A stretch of 64,000 nucleotides of DNA from Thermovorax subterraneus (GTDB lineage Bacteria > Bacillota > Thermosediminibacteria > Thermosediminibacterales > Thermosediminibacteraceae). The notes under the pieces are model-generated. The model saw only the letters and a list, made by a program, of their open reading frames with translations. It searched no databases and was not told the origin of the DNA. Position 1 is the first letter of the stretch. Every line of letters begins with the position of its first letter. A program made the position numbers and the translations under genes. Shown here piece by piece: positions 6,849-14,850 of this stretch. The stretch lies in the NCBI GenBank assembly GCA_021608145.1, contig JAKIHM010000006.1:22925-86924 (forward strand). The letters run 5' to 3'.

Positions 6849-7603
6849 GAAAACTCCCCCATTTCAGCTACTTTAAAAAAAAGCGGCACCATTGTCATCA
6901 GGGCTCCATAAGCAAAATCTCTTATCCCCAGCTTTTCCGGAGTATAAAGTAATCTCATATCCCCACTGTAACCTCTAGAAAGCATCGCATGATATACCCT
7001 TTGGCTCCTTTCAGCGGCTCTCAAGAATAACACGGCAACCAGACGCCCTATTACTCTCATGGAGGTAGTATGCCAAAAATTCCTGCCTCCCGAATATCCC
7101 CTCGCTTTCCTGGCAACCACCATTCGCCAAAGTTCATCGTTTAGTATATTTGCATATCTAATGGTGAAACTGATGAGATTAACCAGTGTATCAGGAACAT
7201 GCAGTGCCCATAAAGAGTAAACGAATTCCCTAAAAGTCATGCTGTAAATAGCAGAACTTAAGGCAAGTATAGCATAGAACGCCCTTAAAAACAGTGCAGC
7301 ACCACTTACACTCGAATTTTGCTGCACTGAAAAGAAATTGGCAAAAGTAACTGCAGCACTCATAAAGCCGACAAACAAAACGGGTAACAAAATGCGACGC
7401 ATAGTATTTAAAACGGGAAATCCAGTAAGGCAAAGAAGGAGAATATAAAATGCTAAACAGGCGGCAAGATATTCTTCTTTACTTATAGTAGTCAAAATGG
7501 CAATGGACATAATTGCCGAAATCAATTTGATGCGACCATCAATTTTAAAAAATATATTTTGTTTTTTTATCTCCTGCCCAAAGATTGCATTCAAAATATC
7601 CAC
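6833..7603 (-). CDS. cbiQ: Nickel/cobalt ECF transporter transmembrane coupling protein CbiQ
   Basis: T-component of the ECF transporter, 256 residues with about five to six membrane segments. The coupling-helix motif AAERSQRVYHAMLSRGY carries the A-R-G pattern that contacts the ATPase. Two start codons compete: GTG at 7603, which overlaps its GAGG site, and TTG at 7594, which lies eight bases after GAGG and gives a protein starting M-N-A-I-F; the latter is well spaced. It is the first gene of its unit, with its own promoter, and the order cbiQ-cbiO then cbiM is reversed from the common cbiMNQO order. Confidence 0.88.
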   Translation of the reverse strand: MDILNAIFGQEIKKQNIFFKIDGRIKLISAIMSIAILTTISKEEYLAACLAFYILLLCLTGFPVLNTMRRILLPVLFVGFMSAAVTFANFFSVQQNSSVSGAALFLRAFYAILALSSAIYSMTFREFVYSLWALHVPDTLVNLISFTIRYANILNDELWRMVVARKARGYSGGRNFWHTTSMRVIGRLVAVLFLRAAERSQRVYHAMLSRGYSGDMRLLYTPEKLGIRDFAYGALMTMVPLFFKVAEMGEFSWIMR

Positions 7604-7614
7604 CTCGAATATAG

Positions 7615-7643
7615 ATTATATTTTTAAAAACTATTTTTAGCAA
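7615..7643 (-). promoter_or_regulatory. Sigma-A promoter for cbiQO
   Basis: Minus-strand TTGCTA (7638-7643), 17-base spacer, TATAAT (7615-7620), ending about a dozen bases before the cbiQ start. It lies between the upstream terminator and cbiQ, so cbiQO starts an independent transcription unit with a very short leader. Confidence 0.7.
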
Positions 7644-7652
7644 GTTAATATT

Positions 7653-7686
7653 AAAAAAAGCGCCGACTCTTCGTCAGCGCTTTTTT
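7653..7686 (-). terminator. Intrinsic terminator after the methyltransferase cluster
   Basis: GCGC-rich stem (AAAAAAGCGC/GCGCTTTTTT with an inner GAC/GTC pairing) followed by a T run on the minus strand, four bases after the stop of the 7691-8911 gene. The symmetric A and T flanks make it potentially bidirectional. Confidence 0.85.
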
Positions 7687-7690
7687 AATA

Positions 7691-8911
7691 TCAACCGTAT
7701 AGTTCTACAGCTTCTATCACCGCTTTCAAATTTTCAACCGGCGTATCTGCAGGTACTGAACCCACTCCTGCTGCTAGTATAAAACCTCCTCCCGGTTTTA
7801 CCTGTTCTAACAAGTTTTTAATGTATTCTTTTATCTTTTCAGGCGTTCCCCCTACTAGCAGTCCTACGGGAATTCCGCCCATCACACAGGTGTGCCCTTT
7901 GAGAAGTTGTTTTGCTTTCACTACATCTGTTTTTTCAAAATACGCTATTCCCCAACCCTTAGGCAGCTCCAAAATCGTCTCAAGGTGAGCATCATGGCGG
8001 CCCTCAAAGAATACCCATGATTTTATGCCTTCATCCAATAGCCTGAGAATGATAGCCTTAAGGTATGGCCAGTAAAATTCCTTGTAAAGTTCAGGAGAAA
8101 GGTACTCGTTAAGGTGAAGCGGGAACATGGCATATTTTGCTCCCATAGCCTTAAAAGACAATGAGTAGTTTATCAAAGGTTCAACCAGCGCTTCAGCAGC
8201 TTTTTTAACTTTATCCGGATACCTTCGTATATCCAATATTAAGTTTTCGACCCCTCTCAAGAAGTCTCCAATCATGTCAAGAGGCGCATAGCCCCAGCCC
8301 ATCGGTATAGCCGGATAACCAAGTTCCGCAGCAATTTTACCGAACTGAAAAGCATATCCAGCACCTTTCGCAAGCTCCATCCCCAACCGCACCCAAGTAG
8401 CCATCGCTTTACGAGGAGTCTCAAGATTCCTGCATGCCCTCGGAAGGACAGTCTCAGCCACAAATTTTACAGGGTCTTCTATGAGCTTATCGTATTCGTC
8501 GGCTTCCATGAAAGTTCCTCCTATAAACTGCGGCGAAGCGTTTTCGCTAATTTCTCTTCCCGGATATCTGTAGTATTTGTCACCCAAAATATCATGCAGT
8601 GGACCAGTTATTAAGGTCAAAGCAGGAGATATATCTGGGAACTCAACAAAAGCAAGGCAAAATACCCTACCATCCAGCCCAGGGGTACCCGCCATGGCCA
8701 TGTCGAACGGAAAATCCCTCATAAATTTTTCTGATGCTTTTAATGCTTTCTCGTAGTCATAACACATTTCGTATTGGGTAATTCCTGCATATTTGGGTAT
8801 GATGTCTCCGCCTATTCCTGAACACGGGACCCTGTCTGGTTCTTGAAGGTTAATGGCCGCCTCAAAACGAGCAAGTCTTTCTTCAGCAAGTTTTTTTGGG
8901 TCTTTCGTCAT
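7691..8911 (-). CDS. Uroporphyrinogen decarboxylase-fold protein, putative corrinoid methyltransferase (distal copy)
   Basis: A 406-residue UroD-fold protein. In operons with a corrinoid protein, such proteins act as cobalamin-dependent methyltransferases rather than in heme synthesis. The N-terminus RFEAAINLQEPDRVP is typical of the family, and the GGIPVGLLVGGTPEKIKEYIK segment matches the C-terminal barrel strand. The classical MtaA-type zinc HxC is absent: the corresponding strand reads VFFEGRHDAHL, which offers Glu/His instead. It follows the paralogue at 8951 by 39 bases, behind a decent ribosome site, and is the last gene before a terminator. Whether it is the substrate-to-corrinoid or the corrinoid-to-folate enzyme is not determinable here. 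Confidence 0.85.
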   Translation of the reverse strand: MTKDPKKLAEERLARFEAAINLQEPDRVPCSGIGGDIIPKYAGITQYEMCYDYEKALKASEKFMRDFPFDMAMAGTPGLDGRVFCLAFVEFPDISPALTLITGPLHDILGDKYYRYPGREISENASPQFIGGTFMEADEYDKLIEDPVKFVAETVLPRACRNLETPRKAMATWVRLGMELAKGAGYAFQFGKIAAELGYPAIPMGWGYAPLDMIGDFLRGVENLILDIRRYPDKVKKAAEALVEPLINYSLSFKAMGAKYAMFPLHLNEYLSPELYKEFYWPYLKAIILRLLDEGIKSWVFFEGRHDAHLETILELPKGWGIAYFEKTDVVKAKQLLKGHTCVMGGIPVGLLVGGTPEKIKEYIKNLLEQVKPGGGFILAAGVGSVPADTPVENLKAVIEAVELYG

Positions 8912-8950
8912 CCTAAATTACCTCCTGTCATAAAATTTTATATTTTAAAT

Positions 8951-10321
8951 TCATAGGATGAACAAATACGGTATGACCATGCCGGTATACTTTTCGTAAG
9001 CAGCTTTCATGTATGGAACAACTCTTTCATCTACAATGGGGTAGTCCTTTATAAATTCTTCAAAGGGGACAATATATTTGGACTTAAAGGGAGGATACTC
9101 ATGGGAAAACTTTTTAACCTCATCTTCTCTCTTTTCGGTAGTAACCGGCTGGCCTGGATTTTCATACTTGGCATTTTCCAAGACGTATTCCATAACGGCT
9201 ACATAATTCTCAGGGTTAATGTCGTTTATACTCATTGCGTGTTTGTCAAATCCAAAGATGTAGTTGCCGCCCGGCGCCAATATATCTATGAGCTCCTTCG
9301 CCTTATCTATACATTGCTGCTTAGTCCCGGTTTTTAACAATGTTATCGGATAAAAGCCGCTCAATACCATTTTTTTGCCTAACTTTTCTTTAAAGAGTTT
9401 CGGATCGCCGTATTCCATATGCAGGCGCGTGCCAGGTGGTAATTCCTGGAGATAATCAATATAGCGCGTCCAATCGTCTTCGCAGAATATCCAAACTGCT
9501 TGCCCTCTTTCAGCACAGATGTGACATAGTTTATAGAAGGTCGGCCAGTAAAATTTTTCAAAGTCCTTTTGGTTTAAAAATGTAGCCATGTGCGTCATTA
9601 TCATATTTGCACCTAATATAGAGACTTCAGGCGTCTTTCCTATCCAAATTGCCAAAGGCATTAATGCTTCCACTGCTTCAAGGACTTTTTCAGGGCAGCG
9701 CTTGATATCTAGCACAATTTTCGTAAAACCCCTGCAGAAATCCGCCAGGAAGTCAAAGGGTATTAATTGGAGCCCCATCGTTCCCGGAGGCGGTGAAAAG
9801 AATCCGTATTTTTCAACAAGGTAATTGTTAGCTATGTCAAAAGCCCTTTGCTGGTCCATCTGCGCAAAGACTATCCTCGTAAAATTTATGGATCTCGTTA
9901 CCGGGTCCGCATCCAGAGCAGCGTTATAGCGGGGCATGATTTTTTCCACCACAAAGTCGAAAGGATTTTTAATGAACTCATCGTACTCTTCCGGTTCTAA
10001 ACCTGATATTTCGGGGTGCTGAATCATCCCTGTCTTGCTCATCACAAATGACTTTGATTTTTGAAACATAAGCGAGATGGGATTCCTCGCCCAAGCCATC
10101 GCAAAGTTGTCGCCTCGAACGAGCTCCATCGCCTTTTCTCCAATTTCTATCAAAAGTTCTGGAGTGTATTGGTACTGGGTAGTCAAAAAATCCTTACCTG
10201 CGTATTCAATCAAAAACTCGGGGCTCAGACCGTCGCTGACCGGAAACCTATCGGGAATAACTCCGGAGTATACGTCTCTAAAGAGCTTTTCCCGGTATTC
10301 CCTCAATTTCTTGGCATCCAT
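8951..10321 (-). CDS. Uroporphyrinogen decarboxylase-fold protein, putative corrinoid methyltransferase (proximal copy)
   Basis: A 456-residue UroD-fold protein, larger than usual because of a C-terminal extension (about residues 390-456). It is only distantly similar to the neighbour at 7691. The strand that carries HxC in MtaA reads VWIFCEDDWTRY: the Cys (or Glu/Asp) is kept but the His is not. The middle barrel strand LKTGTKQQCIDKAKELID and PGGNYIFGFDKHAM match the family. It sits 29 bases after the transporter gene in a four-gene run with the corrinoid protein, so methyl transfer from an imported methylated compound is the favoured reading; substrate unknown. Confidence 0.83.
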   Translation of the reverse strand: MDAKKLREYREKLFRDVYSGVIPDRFPVSDGLSPEFLIEYAGKDFLTTQYQYTPELLIEIGEKAMELVRGDNFAMAWARNPISLMFQKSKSFVMSKTGMIQHPEISGLEPEEYDEFIKNPFDFVVEKIMPRYNAALDADPVTRSINFTRIVFAQMDQQRAFDIANNYLVEKYGFFSPPPGTMGLQLIPFDFLADFCRGFTKIVLDIKRCPEKVLEAVEALMPLAIWIGKTPEVSILGANMIMTHMATFLNQKDFEKFYWPTFYKLCHICAERGQAVWIFCEDDWTRYIDYLQELPPGTRLHMEYGDPKLFKEKLGKKMVLSGFYPITLLKTGTKQQCIDKAKELIDILAPGGNYIFGFDKHAMSINDINPENYVAVMEYVLENAKYENPGQPVTTEKREDEVKKFSHEYPPFKSKYIVPFEEFIKDYPIVDERVVPYMKAAYEKYTGMVIPYLFIL

Positions 10322-10350
10322 AAATGGCCCCCCTCTGTCTTCTTAATAAT

Positions 10351-11715
10351 TTATCTCGCCTGGTTTGCACTCATAATTTCCATTACCTTCTCATCGGTTA
10401 GCTTATAAAAGAGTATGAAAATTATAGCAGCAATTAAACCACAGGATATAGGTATTAAAGTCACAAGGTTTATAATCCCTCGTATTAAAGCTTCTGTAGG
10501 TTCAGCAAGGGGATTATATCCTATCATAGCAAGGCCATAACCCACTACAGCGCCACTTAAAGCAACCCCAATTTTTATAGGCATTGCCGACATAGACATT
10601 ATGAAAGCAGTAAGGTCTTTCCCTGTTTTCCACTTGCCGTATTCAGCAGTATCTACATAAAGCGCAGGGCCTATCGACATGCTGCTTGCTCCTAAAAACG
10701 CGCCAATGCTGCTCAAAGCAATAAACAAGTACGGATTTCTTCCTCCCGAGAGAAAAAGTATTGTGTAAAGGACTGGGTTCAACAAGGAAGCAAATATAAA
10801 TGTAGACCTTTTTCCAAGTTTTGCCACAATAAACGGGGCTATTAGGCTTCCTAAAAAGCTAAATACAGACTGACTTGTAAGGTGGATCGTTATCATGCCC
10901 AGATTTCCAGCCACATATTTGTAATAGTATGTGAGCAGCGAAGAGATGACAAATAGGCTGGTATTTCCAATAATCCCGCTCACAAAGAGCGCCATTAGCG
11001 GACCATTGGAAAGCATGTTCGCAAACATCTCTCCTGCCGAAGCCTTAGTGCTACCCTTAATTGCCGTTTTATCTTTTTCATAGACGTCGTAGCCTTCACT
11101 CTGGCGGAATAAGTTCCAATATCCAAGCACCTGTATCACGGCAAATAAAGCGACAGTCAGGAAAAATCCCCTTCCTTCATTGCCCCTTCCTAATAAATTT
11201 ATTAAGGGCATACAGGTTAAGGAAAAAACGAGGCTGGATGCTGTCATGAATTGCATTTTTCGCTGGGAGAGTCTGAGCCTGTCTTGCGGAGTTCTTCCAA
11301 GAATGCTCATCATGCTTATGTGGCCGTTATAGGCAAAATTCACGCAGACATGAGCAACTACGTAACAGGCACCGAGGAAAATAGCTTTTGTGACTTGATT
11401 TAATGGAGGGTTTGTAAACATGAGGATGAAAAAAGTGGCGGTAAAAGGAGGTGCTATTAAAATCCACGACCTATATTTGCCCCATTTTAGATGGGAGTTT
11501 TGTATGATTCCTCCAGTTATTGGAACAGAAATCATGTCGCAAATCCTAGCGATGAGAAGGATAGTCCCCATAAAGGCTGCTTCAATCATAGCAACATCAG
11601 TTAAAAAATAAGCATAATAGGTGACTGCGACCATCATCATTAGGTTGAAAGTAAAATCTACTAACGCATAACTGTTTATCACCTTATTAGGTACCGCCCC
11701 TTGGCCACTGAGCAT
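10351..11715 (-). CDS. GPH-type MFS transporter (glycoside-pentoside-hexuronide:cation symporter family)
   Basis: Inner-membrane transporter, 454 residues, with about 12 predicted helices. The ARICDMISVPITGGIIQ loop followed by KWGKYRSWIL is the characteristic cytoplasmic motif of GPH/MelB-like symporters, and TAEYGKWKTGKDL recurs in the second half as expected from internal duplication. It lies between the corrinoid-protein gene and the two UroD-fold genes, so it likely imports the methylated substrate (perhaps a methylated sugar or aromatic glycoside) for that pathway. Substrate is inference only. Confidence 0.85.
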   Translation of the reverse strand: MLSGQGAVPNKVINSYALVDFTFNLMMMVAVTYYAYFLTDVAMIEAAFMGTILLIARICDMISVPITGGIIQNSHLKWGKYRSWILIAPPFTATFFILMFTNPPLNQVTKAIFLGACYVVAHVCVNFAYNGHISMMSILGRTPQDRLRLSQRKMQFMTASSLVFSLTCMPLINLLGRGNEGRGFFLTVALFAVIQVLGYWNLFRQSEGYDVYEKDKTAIKGSTKASAGEMFANMLSNGPLMALFVSGIIGNTSLFVISSLLTYYYKYVAGNLGMITIHLTSQSVFSFLGSLIAPFIVAKLGKRSTFIFASLLNPVLYTILFLSGGRNPYLFIALSSIGAFLGASSMSIGPALYVDTAEYGKWKTGKDLTAFIMSMSAMPIKIGVALSGAVVGYGLAMIGYNPLAEPTEALIRGIINLVTLIPISCGLIAAIIFILFYKLTDEKVMEIMSANQAR

Positions 11716-11764
11716 AAAGTACCCCCCTTAGTTTTTAAAAAGTACATCTTAGAAAATAATCCCC

Positions 11765-12403
11765 TTAGACGACCCACTCCCTGCAAAACTTTACACCTTC
11801 GGCGGCGTTAACAGTCCATGCATCCGCTCCTATATAGGCGCAGGCCTCGCTGTTTACTGCATTTCCACCAATTATCACTTTTAAGCCGTCTCTTAGCCCC
11901 GCTTCCGAGAGGGCATCTACCGTTTTTTTCATCGACTCGATAGCCAGCGTAAGGAGTCCACTTAGCCCTACTATTTGAGGCTTTACTTCTTTTACTTTAC
12001 TTACAAAGTTCTCAGGAGGTTGGTCAATTCCGAGGTCGTACACTTCAAATCCTGCAGCTTCCGCCATGCTTCTGAATATGTTTTTACCTATGTCGTGAAG
12101 GTCCCCCTGCACCGTCCCTAAAACAATTTTACCCGCACCTTCTTTGCTTTTTGTGCCTATGTACGGCTTTAACATCTCTATAGCCCTTGCAAGCAAATCT
12201 CCCGCGAAAATTAGGTCTCCCACAAAGTACTCTTTCGACTCAAATTTTTCTCCCACTATGTCCATTCCTTTCTGGCACGCCTCTACGACTCTTTGAGCCT
12301 CTTCCTGTGTGGGATTGCCGGAAATGAAATCTTCCAGAATCTTTATCGCAGTGTTTTCATCCAGTTCCCCTATAGCGCTAATCAATTCATTTAAATCTAT
12401 CAC
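11765..12403 (-). CDS. Corrinoid (B12-binding) methyltransferase protein
   Basis: A 212-residue methyl carrier with an N-terminal helical cap domain (residues 1-85) and a C-terminal B12-binding Rossmann domain. The base-off/His-on motif is D101-L-H103-D-I-G106, with the later GLSGLL and IGGNAVN elements also present. It cycles between Co(I) and methyl-Co(III), taking methyl from a substrate enzyme and passing it to a second transferase. The GTG start at 12403 has an AGGGGGG site six bases upstream. An open frame continues 41 codons further 5' but runs through the promoter and is not coding. First gene of the cluster; no RamA-like reductive activator is in the window. Confidence 0.92.
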   Translation of the reverse strand: MIDLNELISAIGELDENTAIKILEDFISGNPTQEEAQRVVEACQKGMDIVGEKFESKEYFVGDLIFAGDLLARAIEMLKPYIGTKSKEGAGKIVLGTVQGDLHDIGKNIFRSMAEAAGFEVYDLGIDQPPENFVSKVKEVKPQIVGLSGLLTLAIESMKKTVDALSEAGLRDGLKVIIGGNAVNSEACAYIGADAWTVNAAEGVKFCREWVV

Positions 12404-12428
12404 AGTAAACCCCCCTCTTTTTATATAT

Positions 12429-12465
12429 GTATATACAAGTCTCGGTACTTTTAGTATATATATAC
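12429..12465. promoter_or_regulatory. Palindromic operator candidates at the corrinoid cluster promoter
   Basis: GTATATATATAC (12454-12465) is a perfect palindrome covering the -10 box, and GTATATAC (12429-12436) is a second palindrome about two helical turns downstream. GTATATAC-like half-sites are common for GntR-type repressors. The arrangement suggests repression, but no regulator gene adjoins the cluster, and AT-richness weakens the case. Confidence 0.4.
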
Positions 12466-12481
12466 TATTGTAAAATGTCAA
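12453..12481 (-). promoter_or_regulatory. Sigma-A promoter of the corrinoid methyltransferase cluster
   Basis: Minus-strand TTGACA (12476-12481), 17-base spacer, TATACT (12453-12458), about 45 bases upstream of the GTG start. It is the only convincing promoter found for the four-gene cluster. Confidence 0.8.
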
Positions 12482-12569
12482 GATATTCTTATATGTCTTT
12501 TTTTTAACTTTTATAGTGCAATTCACGCATTATTATCTATTAAAAAAATGCAGGAATGCCCTCGCATAT

Positions 12570-13184
12570 TCATAGGAGATTTTTTATTCTCTTAAATCTA
12601 ATCTCCGCTACATTCCAATCTACATTGTTCATAAATGCCCTTATATAATCGGCTTTTCTAGTTCCATAATCAATAAAATACGCATGTTCGTAGACATCCA
12701 GAACCAAAACGACCTCCGCACCATGGACAACACCGTAATTATGGGCATCTAAAAGATAATTGACAAGTTTGTCGCACCTTATGTCATAGACCAAAATAGC
12801 CCATCCCCGAGCTGCCATGCCCGTAGCTTTGAAATCCTCGAGCCACGCATCATAAGAACCAAAGTCCCACTCTATCTGTCTCATTAGCTCTCCACGGGGC
12901 ATCCCACCGGTACCGCCAAGGTTTTCAAAATAAAGCTCGTGAAGTATGACCCCGTCTATAGCATAAGTTTCTCCTTTTTTTAATCCGCGAAAATAGCTAT
13001 AAGTCGCATTCGCATCTTTTCGGTCGGCAGAAAGAAGAAGATTTCTGATCTCGTTTACCTTGTTTACGTATCCCTTGTACAGCACCTCGTAATGTTCGAG
13101 GATTTGTCGCTCCGTAAAGCCCGGCATAATGAGCAGCCGTGGGTTTAACGGAATCGGATGCAAAATATTATAGCCTTTAATCAT
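12570..13184 (-). CDS. Fe/Mn-type superoxide dismutase family protein with altered second sphere
   Basis: A 204-residue member of the iron/manganese superoxide dismutase family, which dismutates superoxide to H2O2 and O2 in the cytosol. All four metal ligands are present: H31 (LEHYEVLYKGYV), H82 (ILHELYFENL), D163 and H167 (LDVYEHAYF). The gateway Tyr is kept (Y39), but the usual His at the E. coli His30 position is Leu35, and the catalytic Gln region reads DAHNYG. Start ATG with an AGAGGTGG site. A GTTCATGAAC palindrome lies about 75 bases upstream. No lineage-typical partner adjoins it. Confidence 0.88.
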   Translation of the reverse strand: MIKGYNILHPIPLNPRLLIMPGFTERQILEHYEVLYKGYVNKVNEIRNLLLSADRKDANATYSYFRGLKKGETYAIDGVILHELYFENLGGTGGMPRGELMRQIEWDFGSYDAWLEDFKATGMAARGWAILVYDIRCDKLVNYLLDAHNYGVVHGAEVVLVLDVYEHAYFIDYGTRKADYIRAFMNNVDWNVAEIRFKRIKNLL

Positions 13185-13298
13185 ACCCGCACCACCTCTT
13201 TGGTTTATTAAGATTACGTGGTGTTCCTCTTTTTATGATATTTCTTGTAGACTATTTCCGTTCATGAACAGTGCGCAAAAGATCGAAAATAAATATAA

Positions 13299-13336
13299 AA
13301 AGGTGGTCAATAGGCTTTAGCCTATCAACCACCTTT
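13299..13336 (-). terminator. Intrinsic terminator after the FMN-repeat protein gene
   Basis: Stem AAAGGTGGT/ACCACCTTT extended by ATAGGCT/AGCCTAT across a two-base internal mismatch. It is followed on the minus strand by a T-rich tail, 18 bases after the stop codon at 13355. Confidence 0.85.
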
Positions 13337-13354
13337 AGCATATTCTCTATGATT

Positions 13355-14821
13355 TTATTTTGCCACCTTAGCAGCTTCGACTATAGCTTTCACATAGCCG
13401 TAAGTATCTTCAAGCGTAGCTCCGGTCACTGCATCTACTTTCTCCTTCATTTCCTCTTTTGTGGTGCTCGCAAGCATTGCCTCGAGTTCCGCTATGGTCT
13501 TGCCCTTTACAAACTTCACTATTCCGCCGAAGTTCTCGTTTACAGTCTTGGTCGCACCGCCCCTCGTCTTCATATTGTTGCTGTAATAATCAGCATTCGT
13601 GAGCTTCGATGCAAGTACATAACCTTCCTTAACGTAAGTCCCAAATTCTTGGTCCATATTGGGTACTCCTTTTGCTACGTCCTTGCTCATAAACTGATAG
13701 TCGTCTATGTAGGCAGCTACTATCTTGTCGCCTAAAACAACTGCGGTCGCAAAGGTGAAGCACTTGGTTCCATGAGCAGCATAATCTACCTTACCGATCT
13801 TCAAATTGGCCAGATCTTTTTCTTCCACCAGCATCGCATCCGCATCGGGCGCTGCTTTTGCTACTTTCGCCGCTTCGACTATAGCTTTCACGTAGCCGTA
13901 AGTATCTTCAAGCGTAGCTCCGGTTACCGCGTCTACTTTCTCCTTCATTTCCTCTTTTGTAGTGCTCGCAAGCATTGCCTCGAGTTCCGCTATGGTCTTG
14001 CCCTTTACAAACTTCACTATTCCGCCAAAGTTCTCGTTTACGGTCTTAGTCGCGCCGCCCCTCGTCTTCATATTGTTGCTGTAATAATCAGCATTCGTGA
14101 GCTTCGATGCAAGTACATAACCTTCCTTAACGTAAGTCCCAAATTCTTGGTCCATATTGGGTACTCCTTTTGCTACGTCCTTGCTCATAAACTGATAGTC
14201 ATCTATGTAGGCAGCTACTATCTTGTCGCCGGCCACAGCTGCTACTGCAACTGTGTAGCACTTGGTTCCATGGGCTGCATAATCAACCTTCCCTATTTTT
14301 ACTGCAACTTTCTGAGTCTGCACAGGAACTTGCGGGGCAGCTGGAGTTGCCGGTTTCTCAGTTGATGCAGCTACTTTGGGGGCCAATTTTGCCAAAGTCT
14401 TGGGACCTACTATTCCGTCCACCTTAAGTCCGTTCTTTTTCTGGAAGTCTTTTACAGCAGCTAATGTCTTAGGTCCAAATATCCCATCTACCTTTAACTT
14501 ATAGCCATGCTGGTTGAGCAATGTCTGCAGCAACTTAACATCCTGTCCTACAGAACCGTAAGCTAACAGCCTTTTGATTCCAGTTACACTAGTCACCGCA
14601 GTGGAGGTCGTTTTAGTCGTGGTAGTCTTAGCCGCCGCAGGTTGACTGGTTTTGGCAGGCGTCGTTTGCGTTTTATTTTCTGCAGGCTTATCGTTCGACG
14701 AGTCAGTAGCAGCCGAAACTGCGTCAACTTTGAAAAGTTTTGCTACCTGCACCGGTGCAACAATAGATACGATAAATGCGGTGAGTACCAAAAGGGCTAC
14801 AGCAAATAATTTTTTATTCAT
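13355..14821 (-). CDS. Secreted peptidoglycan-binding protein with two FMN-binding-type repeats
   Basis: A 488-residue exported protein. Its parts are: signal peptide (residues 1-38, no lipobox Cys); a Thr/Ala/Pro-rich linker (39-82); a PG_binding_1 domain (84-147, with VDGIFGPKTLAAVKDFQ); a Pro/Ala linker; and two 148-residue repeats (175-322 and 341-488) that differ at only five positions. Each repeat ends in DAVTGAT (T303, T469), matching the Dxx(S/T)GA(T/S) motif to which the flavin transferase ApbE attaches FMN in NqrC/RnfG/PplA-like proteins. A wall-associated electron carrier is the favoured inference. No apbE gene is in the window. ATG with an AGGGGG site. Its leader can fold two ways (see findings). 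Confidence 0.85.
   Translation of the reverse strand: MNKKLFAVALLVLTAFIVSIVAPVQVAKLFKVDAVSAATDSSNDKPAENKTQTTPAKTSQPAAAKTTTTKTTSTAVTSVTGIKRLLAYGSVGQDVKLLQTLLNQHGYKLKVDGIFGPKTLAAVKDFQKKNGLKVDGIVGPKTLAKLAPKVAASTEKPATPAAPQVPVQTQKVAVKIGKVDYAAHGTKCYTVAVAAVAGDKIVAAYIDDYQFMSKDVAKGVPNMDQEFGTYVKEGYVLASKLTNADYYSNNMKTRGGATKTVNENFGGIVKFVKGKTIAELEAMLASTTKEEMKEKVDAVTGATLEDTYGYVKAIVEAAKVAKAAPDADAMLVEEKDLANLKIGKVDYAAHGTKCFTFATAVVLGDKIVAAYIDDYQFMSKDVAKGVPNMDQEFGTYVKEGYVLASKLTNADYYSNNMKTRGGATKTVNENFGGIVKFVKGKTIAELEAMLASTTKEEMKEKVDAVTGATLEDTYGYVKAIVEAAKVAK
13358..13801 (-). repeat. Second (C-terminal) copy of the 444-base FMN-domain repeat
   Basis: Encodes residues 341-488 of the secreted flavoprotein candidate. 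It is nearly identical to 13856-14299 at a 498-base offset; most differences are synonymous, apart from five codons near the repeat start (CFTFATAVVLGDK against CYTVAVAAVAGDK). Such identity implies recent duplication or ongoing gene conversion. Confidence 0.95.
13856..14299 (-). repeat. First (N-terminal) copy of the 444-base FMN-domain repeat
   Basis: Encodes residues 175-322, carrying the first DAVTGAT motif. It is separated from the second copy by an 18-residue acidic spacer (AAPDADAM then EEKDLANL). Homologous recombination between the copies would yield a one-domain or three-domain protein in frame. Confidence 0.95.
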
Positions 14822-14850
14822 ACAAGACCCCCTTTTTAATGTTTTTTTTA

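Noticed and set aside
12404..12526. Longer N-terminus for the corrinoid protein
   Set aside because: The extra 41 codons run through a consensus promoter and have no ribosome site.
13271..14365. Two long plus-strand open frames opposite the FMN-repeat gene, similar to each other
   Set aside because: They are antisense shadows of the duplicated minus-strand repeats; they lack ribosome sites, and the minus frame has signal peptide, domains and a promoter.
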